Source: Papilionanthe hookeriana x Papilionanthe teres (taxonomy: Eukaryota; Streptophyta; Magnoliopsida; Asparagales; Orchidaceae). From it: a DNA stretch of 64,000 bases. Where the stretch lies: NCBI GenBank assembly GCA_022702705.1, contig CM040434.1:57585974-57649973 (forward strand), in the 5' to 3' direction. The notes beneath the pieces are model-generated. The model saw only the letters and a program-made list of their open reading frames with translations. It was not told the DNA's origin and did no database searches. The translations under genes and the position numbers were made by a program. The first letter of the stretch is position 1; the number at the start of each line of letters is the position of its first letter. Shown in pieces: positions 54,695-64,000 of the stretch.

Positions 54695-57083
54695 TGTTGA
54701 CCTCATTTTTGATGAGGTCTTCTCTTCCCTCTTTAGTGTTTAGGATCTAGCCTTTGGCTTTTCCTTTGACTATCTTAGAGGACTAGAATTGAGACCCATC
54801 CCTTAGAAATTTAAACCACTTCTTGTCTCCCCGCAAACCCCACAAGCTTGATTGTAGACCCCTAATCACCTAGAGGGTTGAGATCAAATGTGGAGGTTTA
54901 AAGGATGAGTTCCCTATAGGACTCTTCGGACTTAAGCACTACCCCTGGTGGCCCGGTCCGGTGAGGGTCGACTTACACACTCACTACACTCACACACTAC
55001 ACTCTCACACACACAATCCAAATCCTAAAACCACACCTATGCCCAACTTGATTCCCTGACTCATGTAGGTAATTCATATGGATGGACCTTAACCCCTGAG
55101 CCCCTGGCTAAGAGGGTTAGGAACAACATAGTGAAGCCTCCAATGAGTCCTCCCATGGCTCATATGGGCTTAATATGGCTTCATGGCTCAACCAAAGTGA
55201 TTTCATTTCACTCACATTTGATCAATCTTCATTCTTCCAAAATTTCAGTTTTTGACCCCGGGGCCCTACACCCGCTAAACCTACCAAATGCCCTTGAAAC
55301 TATCCAAAATTTGCAAAATTGCCTAAATTACCCAAAATTCCTCAAAATTAGTCCTAAACATTTCCAACCACTCAAAGTGATCATCCATAGCCAAATACAC
55401 CAAAATTTCCAAAAATACGCCCCAATACCCTCCAAATACCCAAAATGCCATTCTTAACCAAAAAATCCATAAATTCCAAAAATTCCCAGAAAATTCCAGA
55501 AAATCCCAAATATTCCCAATTTTATTTTATTCAACTACACCATGGGCCAAATTTGCCAATTTACCCCACTTTTACCAAAACCCCCAACTTGACCCATTTT
55601 TAACCTAAAGTGAACCCGATGTAAAACCAAATCAACCCAATTGACCCCAATTTTGTCCAATACAATTATAAACTTCAATTAAATATCTCTAATGTTAATC
55701 TAGACCAAATCCAAGCCCAATTTGATTGACATTTGAATCCAATTTCACTTTTGACCTTAAAGCCCAATTTGGACCCATGACCCAAACTTAGCCCAAACTA
55801 ACCCAATTTAACTCCAATTGACCCCAAAACTTTTCTAAACTTTCCTTAACATCCCCAAAAACAAAACACTAACATGATTTGCCCAAAATTTGAACCTAAA
55901 CTCCACCCAAATCCAACCCAAAGCCAAAATTCTCACTTTTGACCTAAACCCAAACCTAACCCAAATGGGCCCAAATCCCAAAAGTAAAGCCCAACCAAAG
56001 TTGAAAACTCTTTGTAGTACCCCCATAAACATTTCCCAACATTAATTTTACATCAATTTCAACCCTAGCCCAACATTGGCCCAATTTAGCCCAATTTGGC
56101 CTATATAGGCTCCTTTACCAAAGAAGCCCAAATCCAACCCAATTCAAACCCGAACCACCTCAAATTTATTTCAAATTACTCATGACACATCTCTAAACCA
56201 AACCCAATAATTATTTGGCCCAACCTTTTAAAAAATTCCCATCCATAAATTTATTTTAAAACCTAAGGCCCACTTCCTTAGGCCTTCCTAAAAAGCCCAC
56301 TCCAAAATGATTCCAAAAGCCCAAACTTTATGCTAAAGCCCATATGACAAATTCTTCTCATCATATCTTTAATTGAAATCATCCCTAAGTTCTAATTAAG
56401 ACATCAAATTTTTCTAAATTAAGCCATATGCCAAATCCTATCAAATCACCCCTAAATTACCAAAATTCCTAAAATCCTCTTTCATGAAAGTTGACTTAGC
56501 TTCTTCCAAGCCAAAGGTGAGCCATGAAGCCATGCATGAGCCACATGGGAGCCATGAGGGCTTTGGGCACCTCACCATAACCAAGATAGGAAAGGAGGGA
56601 GGCTCTTTCCATGATTCCTAAAAGTCATTAGCCTTAATCATGTCTCCCTTAAACCCAAATCTAATTTAAATATTCTTAGAAAGGACCTCACCACCTTCGA
56701 CCTCGCTAACCTAACTCATTCCAGCAGCCTAAAAACAAGTCATGGGAAGGTGAACCCAACCCAAATACATGAGTTGACCAAATTGAGCCAAAATTAGCCA
56801 AGCCCCCATTCCATTTTGATCCAACCACTTTACACTTGGCAAATACCAATCGAATACACAAAACCCCGCCCCGACTCACCTAAACCCGAGGGTGACCCAT
56901 GCTGCCCGGCCAGCCGCCCGGATCGCCGGAAAACACCACACCCGAGAGCACCATGTGAGCCTAACATTGAAATTCTCCCTCGCCGAGCTGCCCCATGCCC
57001 ATTGGCCACCATGGCTGTTCTTCTCTTCCCCTGAGCAGCTGATCCAAGCCTTCAAACCCCCCTGGGAGGCCCTCCAGCCTCTC

Positions 57084-57093
57084 CTATTTAAAC
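57084..57093 (+). promoter_or_regulatory. TATA-like box of the solo giant LTR
   Basis: CTATTTAAAC, 2.39 kb into the LTR, equivalent to 47,584-47,593. Confidence 0.5.
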
Positions 57094-59639
57094 CCCACCT
57101 CTCTCGGCCATGAAGGGTGCTGAAACAAAAACATACAGAAACTCTGCCAAATCATTCCAGACTCTCCTCCACACCTGGAGAACTTGATCCCCACTGAAAT
57201 CCCCCTGCCATTTCCTCTATGTAAGCTCAATTTCAGAGTTGAAATTCAAGCCCAAAACCAGGAAACTTCACCATAGTGAGTCAATCCTCAAATTGATTGA
57301 CTCTACACCTTCACCAGACCAAGAGGAGAAGTTTCCCAAGAAAAGCCCCTTCACCAGTGCCAGCCATTGCTTCCAGCCTCCAAGCTTTGTGATAGGCCGT
57401 GGTCACTTTTGTACCTGAGCAATTCACTGTGCCAAGGGACTTCATCCGGAGCTTGCTTGGACCCAATCGAACGCGACACAACTCTCAGATCGAAGCCACA
57501 CTTCTCTGAGCAAAGGTATGAGCTCTCTCTTCTTCCCGAGCTTCTGAACATTCTCCATTTCAAATGCCTTAATTTCAATGCATGATCACCGTATAGATGT
57601 ATTCGTCTCTTCAAGATGAATCCATATAGCACAAGAACACAAAAATCCGTTGAGAATCGAGTGAGTTCTTAGGGTTTTAGTGTGGACGGTCACGGGTGCA
57701 CACCAGTCGTAGACGATGACCAAGAGCCGTTGGATCGCGCGTGTATCGGATGGTTGGCTCGGATCACGTCGGACCAAAAGATGTTACGTGAAAGACGGGT
57801 CCCGGGACGGCTGACTCAGATGGCGGCGCCCAATCATAGCGCGACACGCACCCCTTCGGAGCCGCCGAGGTTGACGCGGCGCCGCGTGGATAAGTAGATA
57901 AATAGGGTTATTTTCCTATTTATTAAATTACCAGAACTTAGAAAATCCATAACTTTTTGTAGAAAAATCACAAAAATAAAATAAAAATACCCTCTTGCTT
58001 AGTGAACAGAGGAGAATAATGTGGAAAAGAAATCAATTAATTTCATTAAGTATTTTATTTTTAATAATTTATTTACTCTCTGCACTATTTTAATTCTCCA
58101 TGCACATAGACAATTCACCATGACATGAGACCATAGGGCTTTTAAACCTCTAAGCTTGGGAACATTTCCTAAATTTTCCAAGGTCAGAGGCCATCCCTAT
58201 GAGAAGTTATTGATTTTTCAATTGCATGTTACTGTTTTAAATATTTTAATTCCAATAATTAGCATATTGAGAAATAAATTCTAGGAAAATTCGGTGATGT
58301 TTCTTATGACTAGAGGAACCTAGGAAAAATAAGTTTTGAGTTAATTCACTTGGAATAACCCTAGTTGGTCTAAATACCCAAAATTAAATTTTAATTAATT
58401 AGGGTTAACTACACATCAAATTAACTTAAAAATAATTCTCTACTGATCTTTGGGATTAGAGGAACATCTCATAAAAATTTGAAATCAATTGGACTTGATT
58501 AACCCCACCAAATGGGTTGATTAAGCCTCATAAGCAAAATGGGTAAAATTAAACTTTAAAAATTCATAACTCACAAAATACTTTTTAAACATTCACAAAA
58601 ATGGTTTTGGAGCTTCTCTAATATCAGAGGAACTTAGGAAAATTAAAATTTTAATTTTCTAAAAAAGTTAATTTTTATCATTATTTTAATATTTTTAATA
58701 ATTAAAAAATAATAAAAATCATAAAAATATTAAAAGTCACCAAAATGTCACATTTTGAATTCTAATTACTTAGGAACAAACCAAATATTTTTCTTAAGTC
58801 CCTAGGATAAGATATTGAATTTTAAAGACTTAATGTAATTTTTAATATTAAAAAATGTATTTTCCAACCTTTTCACTAAAATAATTCTAATAAATCAAAG
58901 AAGAATCTGAAAAATACAAAATTTGTTTCTTTGAACTCCTTGAGGTCAGAGAGATTTAATAAAAATATAAAATCTATTTTTCAACTTTAATTTTATTTTA
59001 AAATTAATTAATACTCCAAAAATTAAAATAATTCTAATAAATAAAATATAATTCAAAAAATCACCAAAATTGGTCCAAATTGTCCTCTGGTCATTAGGAA
59101 CATCCCATAATGTTCTTAAGGTCAGAAACATTTCCTTGATCATGTTATTAAATTTTCCTTGAAAACCCCTATTTTTCATTAAAAATAATTACATAAATAA
59201 ATTAAATACAGAAAAATCACATTTTCTCCTCTAATGTCTTAATTAACATGTGAGTGAGGCTACATAAAAATTTCATGTTCATTTGAGCTTAATTTAGTGA
59301 GTTATGGAATTATTAAGCTTAAAGGGCAAAATGGTAATTAAAAAAAAATTTCAACCTTTAATTAAAATTTTAGGATTAATTAAAAAGGGGAGGGTAAAAT
59401 ATTTGATTTTAAACTGATTTTGGATGATTGAAACTTAAATGATCGAGGGTAGAAACCTACTAACCATTTCAAAATAATTAAAATAAAACTTTAATTAATT
59501 AATTAATTGAAATTTTGGGAGAATAATAGAAATTGGAATTATTAAAGTAGGGATATTATTAAGAGGATATTTATTCTTTAATTTAAAAATCCCTAAATAA
59601 ATCACTTCAATAATACTTAATTCTTAATTAAAAAAAAAT

Positions 59640-59890
59640 TAAAATAATAATCCAAATTTAAATTAAACTAAAATTAAATCAAATTAAAATTAAAATTAAA
59701 CTAAAATTAAACTAAATTAAATTAAAATTAAATTAAAATTAAAATTAAATTAAAATTAAATTAAATTAAATTAAATTAAATTAAATTAAATTAAATTAAA
59801 TTAAATTAAAATGAAATTAAAATCAAATCAAATTAAATTAAAATTAAATTAAATTGAATTAAAATTAAATTGAGTTAAATTAAATTAAAA
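59640..59890 (+). repeat. (AAATT)n tract of the solo LTR
   Basis: Interrupted AAATT pentanucleotide repeats with a clean run near 59,755-59,810, at the same LTR position as 50,150-50,585. Confidence 0.9.
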
Positions 59891-61581
59891 TCATTTAACA
59901 ACAAACCTAAATGAAATCATTAAGAATTAAATCTAAAATAATTTGAACACTATTCCAAACTTAAACTAACTTTTTATAATTAAGTCAAAATTAAAATTAA
60001 ATCATTAAGTTTAAATCATTAAAATACTTAATAATTTGATTTGCCCTTTTAAAGCTCTTATTATTATAACTCTTAAATCAGGCATCAAGTGAAGTGTTGC
60101 TTCACTTATAGGATATTCAAATGTCCTAGTTCACTGAGCAAGAGAACAAAACTTAAACTCCTGGATGATTAATTCATTTGTATAATTAGATTCTCTTGGA
60201 CTTAAAACAATCCTAGAGGTATTGAAAAGATGTTTAAGATTTGTCTTAAGCACTTCCTCAATATGATATGATGTTTATAAGAACAACTGAATTTAATTGT
60301 TCTTGGGTGAAGAAAGTCATCCTTAAACCAAAACACAAGAACCTAGACGTCATAGGAGATGATTAGCTATAGGATTAGGATTTTGGTAGACAACCAAAAC
60401 CTTTCCCTTAGCTTTACCTAGGTACTTGCAAACATTTAAATGCCTAAACATGTGTTTTAAGTGCAGCTTTGGATGACGGGAAGACCCTCCAGGTACACTT
60501 TTACTTTATTGCAATTTACTTTATTGCAATTTACTTACATGCACTGTACTTTACTTTTCTTGCATGATAAACAACTGTTGCATGAAAACCAAAACCTTTA
60601 GGATAGTCCCTGAACTGAAACCAAAACTAAATTAAAAGACACTACAAAATAAAAATCACCGTCACAACATTTCAAAATATAAAACAACTCAAAATTTAAT
60701 CACAAACAGAAAAACAAAACTACAATTGCAACTAAATTAAAACGTCTCGTTGAATGATCGGGAATACCTCATATGATTTAACCCACGTGTTGCTAACGGG
60801 ATTTCCCACGGTCTAAATGAAAGTGTGGAACTCATTCAGTTGAGTTTAGCAAATTCATCTGGACTAAGTGATTTCAATGAAAATAACAATGTCGGGATGA
60901 CTGGAACCGTGGGATCTTAATCGGTTCTGTTTAAACAACTTTAAGATTTGTTTTAATTAAAACACTAAAAAACACTTGGATTTTAAGATTTTCGCTAAAC
61001 CAAAACACTTCTCTCATCTCCTGATTTATGACTTCTAAAACTAAACCCCTACAACAATAAGGAGCTCGGAGCATGGTGGGCAGCACGGCCATCGTCGTCA
61101 GCAAAACAACTCTACATCAGCTAGACATTCCTAGAATTAAACAACCAAACCATAGGATTTCGAGGAAGTTTGCCTAGTGCAACGTAAATCCTCAACTTTT
61201 TGTTAGGCATTTGCATGATCATTTAAACCCTAACCGGTCTTAGGACTCCGAGGTAGTTGTTTGGTACCACATAAACCCTCACATCTTCGAGGCTGTTTGT
61301 GTGATTTTATCATACAAATATAAGTCCTAATTAATTAAAATTGGCAGGATTGCAACATTAAATAAACTCCCACATCTAAACCAAACAATAGGATAGTTTA
61401 GGAAGTTGCCAAGATTCTTCTTGGATCCTCAGCTTCTCCCACTTCTCTTCCTTTGGACTCCTAAAATTAATTGTTCCAAATTTGAGCTAATCCCTCTTGA
61501 AATTCTGAAATTTAATCCTTTGAAAACCTTAAACTTTGAAATTCTTGAGAGCAAAACCACTGATCATTATCGAGAGTTTTC

Positions 61582-61694
61582 TTAAGTGTCTTCGGACACT
61601 TAGAATGTAATTAACTATAGGGGCTTGCCCTTATAGGGAACTTTAAGAACCCAGGTAATATAAACCCTGCTTAATTCATTTATATTAAGCAGGG
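61582..61694 (+). other. Hairpin cluster near the giant LTR 3' end (solo LTR)
   Basis: 61,582-61,603: AAGTGTC-TTCG-GACACTT stem with a TTCG loop. 61,615-61,636: CTATAGGGG/CCCTTATAG stem with a CTTG loop. 61,665-61,694: perfect 10-bp stem CCCTGCTTAA/TTAAGCAGGG. A fourth, CGCCAACA/TGTAGGCG, lies at about 61,966-61,986. Confidence 0.5.
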
Positions 61695-62030
61695 GAACTT
61701 GTCGGCTTATAAAATCGGTTCGCAGACCAAACGGATGTCACAAATCTTTTAGTTTATTTATCCGAGCCCCATCATCAAGCAGCGTGTCTATTCTTCGGAA
61801 TAAATACACGGTTTGTGGTGCGGTGCTCGTTTATATAAACTATTTGGGATGTGAGATCGGTTTGATTTCATAGTTTAAAACTTTCAAATTTAAAATTATT
61901 TTCAAAATCAAATACTACTTTTCAAATTATATATATATTTAAATTAAATTTAAAATTTAAAATTCGCCAACAACTTCTGTAGGCGACCCCCTTTTCAAAA
62001 CACATAACCCAACCTAAAAATATGCCGACA

Positions 62031-62035
62031 GGCTC
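62031..62035. repeat. Target-site duplication GGCTC (right copy)
   Basis: Identical to 54,690-54,694 and directly follows the LTR terminus CCGACA. Confidence 0.88.
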
Positions 62036-62072
62036 TAAATAGGGGGGCAATTTTTTCTGAAGGAGTACCCTC

Positions 62073-62082
62073 CTATTTATAG
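62073..62082 (-). promoter_or_regulatory. TATA box of the split family A LTR
   Basis: The minus strand reads CTATAAATAG, as at 3,796-3,805. The giant solo LTR begins about 40 bp further along, near the expected transcription start. Confidence 0.65.
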
Positions 62083-62631
62083 GCTTCAAGGGTTGCCTCA
62101 AGGCACCTCTTCAAAATGTGTCCACATTCAATGAATCTTCTAGAAGGTGTGTCTGGTGCCTAGGCGCCGGAATCTGGCGCCTAGGCGCCGGACTCTGCGT
62201 CCAGTTCTTTGTAACTCTTCACTTTGGATCGCACCTCTACGCGATTAAAACTGTTTCCAAGCGTCCAAATACATTGTATCACATGTCCTATAAACCAGGA
62301 ACAACTGCTAGTCTTCTAGAAGGTCCAATAACCGCTAACACCGTCAAAATAACTGTCCAAAAGTCATCAAAAATCTTGACAGATCCCGTATCGACCTGGC
62401 ACCTAGGCGCCGGATTCTGGCGCCTACGCGCCATACTAATAATTTTGACAATTTTGCATTTTGGCTCCATTTTTGCTCCTTTTTGCTCCTTTTTCATTTT
62501 TTTCCCTTCTTGAACATTTTTTCCTTCACCTATATCCAAAAACACAAAAATACCTTTCATTAAAGCATAATATCCTTAAAAATTTGATAAAAATATCAAG
62601 GCATAAAAATGGGTATTTTTTTCATGGATCA

Positions 62632-64000
62632 AAATCCCCCAAACTTAAACGTTACTTCTCCTCAAGTAACCCTTTTTACTATATAAAATGTATAACATTG
62701 GGAATAAAAGATAAATATTTAAGACTCCTTGTAATTTTTGATCTTATAAAGACTTTAGTAAATCATTAATCAAATTTCACTAACTAAGTTTAATTTTAAG
62801 AATTTAAAGAATATTCAACTACCAAATCATAAGACTTCAAAAATTTTTCATTCATTTAGAAAATAATAGACGTTTATTATATTGAGATCACATAGATTAT
62901 TTAAAAGAAAAAGATTTTCATGAAAAGTCTTTCCTAAATAAAGATTCATGCATAAAAATTAAGTAAAGTATGTAACTAGTTTTCTTCATATACGATAATT
63001 CAAGTGAAGCCAATTTTTAATTAGGCATATCCTCAAGCTTCTCCTATTTTTTCTTTTCTTCTCCTTTTTTTTTCACAGTGAGGATTACTGTATCTGGATA
63101 GCCTATTATTGATTTTGTACTTCACTATCCTTAACTTATATTTTCAAACTTTTACAGTTTCACTTAATTATTATAACATGAATAAAATTTCAAAAAGACT
63201 TTCAATCTTTTCTTTTTCAAGTTATAATTTTTGATTTCTTAATACTTCTAAAATTCAATTATTTCTATTATGAATAGAAAAATTTCTTAATCTTATTCTT
63301 CTTTAAGTTAAATAATTCTATTCTTAAAATCAATCAAAGTTATTAAAATTTTGGTTAAGTCCACTAAATTATTTATAATTTCAAAAATTTAAGTGATCTT
63401 AAATAGATTCTTCATTCCTTATGTTATGTTAAGATTTTTTTTAGAAAATATTAGTTTATTAAGGACAAATAAAATTTAAATTTGCATGTATTTTCCCTTC
63501 CCCCAACTTAAGTTTTGGTATATCATAAAAAAATAAAGTATGAGAGAAAGAAAAGTATAATTTAAAAAGGAATTTTATAAGCATGTAAAAAAAAATTCTA
63601 GAAAGAAATATAATTTACATCTATACATGCTTTTTATGAATATTACAGAAATAATGAAGCATATAAAAGTAAGCAGGCTCAAAAATTTTTTTTTTTAAAA
63701 AAATTTATATAGCAGTAGTTGAATTAAATAACTATATTACTAACAGAAATAAAATAACATTACTAACTATTCTAGAATAGGAAGCAGTAGGATGAAACAA
63801 AAATAAACACAAATTCATTTAAATTTCAGTCTGCAACTAAATATCTAAAACAATCTCAATATCAAACAATTCATACAAAGTCTCATAAACAAATCTAAAC
63901 TAGCAAACAACAAACAACAATCAGTACTAGCAAATAAAAATTAAACTAGCAACAGATTCATCACATCTCAGAGTTAAATCAAGTTACTAATCACTATATG
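62632..64000 (-). other. Family A polypurine tract and 3' UTR (minus strand)
   Basis: The minus strand ends AAGTTTGGGGGATTT (62,646-62,632) at the LTR. Upstream are the AAGTGAAGCCAATTTTTAAT block (63,003), TATCTGGATAGCC (about 63,092), and a second purine tract GGGGGAAGGGAAAA (63,506-63,493). The remaining 63,520-64,000 is AT-rich with no recognisable ORF; by comparison with 11,818 onward, the env-position ORF should lie just outside the window. Confidence 0.7.

Larger units (their letters stand above)
54695..62030 (+). mobile_element. Family B giant solo LTR, 7,336 bp, with TSD
   Basis: Complete LTR from TGTTGACCTCATTTTTGATG to TATGCCGACA, flanked by the perfect 5-bp duplication GGCTC. No internal region is attached on either side, so it is a solo LTR formed by recombination between the two LTRs of one insertion. 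Landmarks are collinear with 45,211-52,711: C-rich part, CTATTTAAAC box at 57,084, GC core at 57,680-57,895, (AAATT)n tract at 59,640-59,890, hairpin cluster at 61,582-61,694, palindrome GTTTATATAAAC at 61,829-61,840. It is inserted about 40-50 bp downstream of the TATA box of a minus-strand family A LTR. No protein-coding gene. Confidence 0.93.
62031..62631 (-). mobile_element. Family A LTR, 5' portion (minus strand)
   Basis: On the minus strand it starts TGATCCATG at 62,631 after a polypurine tract, passes AGGAGCAAAAAGGAGC (about 62,480), GC palindromes at 62,430-62,395 and 62,200-62,155 (core GGCGCCTAGGCGCC at 62,176-62,189) and a TATA box at 62,082-62,073. It is then interrupted by the solo LTR. 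It resembles 3,350-3,830 closely in reverse. Confidence 0.88.

Noticed and set aside
45211..62030. Reading 45,211-52,711 and 54,695-62,030 as the two LTRs of one element
   Set aside because: The right LTR has its own GGCTC target duplication and no internal region attached, and the left one is preceded by AlkB element 3' sequence; they are independent insertions.
62118..62560. ORFs on both strands over the GC palindromes
   Set aside because: They are within a family A LTR U3; palindromic GC-rich DNA suppresses stops on both strands, and the counterpart at 3,350-3,800 is not open.

Overview
The window is plant nuclear DNA, almost certainly from a flowering plant with a large, repeat-filled genome. 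It is AT-rich and holds no recognisable host gene, rRNA or tRNA. Nearly everything that can be identified belongs to nested, decayed Ty3/gypsy LTR retrotransposons. The species cannot be told from the sequence.

Two element families account for most of it. Family A is Athila-like: LTRs of about 1.6-1.75 kb with ends TGATGC...GCATCA, a primer-binding site of the TTTTTGGC-CC-TTGCCGGGGA type, gag-PR-RT-RH-IN, then in the env position two successive ORFs of the 'putative plant transposon protein' type, then a long 3' UTR. Family B is Tat-like, with two RNase H domains (gRH plus an archaeal-type aRH). It has giant LTRs of 7.3-7.5 kb with ends TGTyGACC...GCCGACA, tandem repeats just upstream of the 3' LTR and, downstream of integrase, an extra ORF encoding an AlkB-type Fe(II)/2-oxoglutarate dioxygenase. 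Proteins of this fold include plant RNA m6A demethylases. The AlkB-carrying family B is the most interesting content of the window; three decayed copies of the ORF are present.

Layout: 1-3,332 family B LTR fragment (-) containing an 80-bp TTGACC-rich array; 3,350-5,039 family A LTR (+) with a decayed PBS; 5,261-8,905 gag and protease (+), probably family B; 8,906-14,610 3' half of a family A element (-); 14,610-23,545 family B 3' half (+): aRH, IN, AlkB copy 1, 88-bp array, truncated LTR; 23,546-28,797 family A 3' ends and two LTRs (+); 28,798-35,265 family A gag-end, pol and env-position ORFs (+); 35,270-38,316 deleted family B element (-) with AlkB copy 3; 38,322-52,711 family B (+): RT, gRH, aRH, IN, AlkB copy 2, 83-bp array and complete 7.5-kb LTR; 52,712-53,539 an unexplained ORF plus a family A PBS (-); 53,540-62,631 a family A LTR (-) split by a complete 7,336-bp family B solo LTR (54,695-62,030) with a perfect 5-bp target-site duplication GGCTC; 62,632-64,000 family A 3' UTR (-).

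Every coding region has stops or frameshifts, so nothing here is likely to be mobile by itself. The AlkB catalytic residues are nevertheless still readable in two of the three copies, which suggests the enzyme was functional when these copies inserted.
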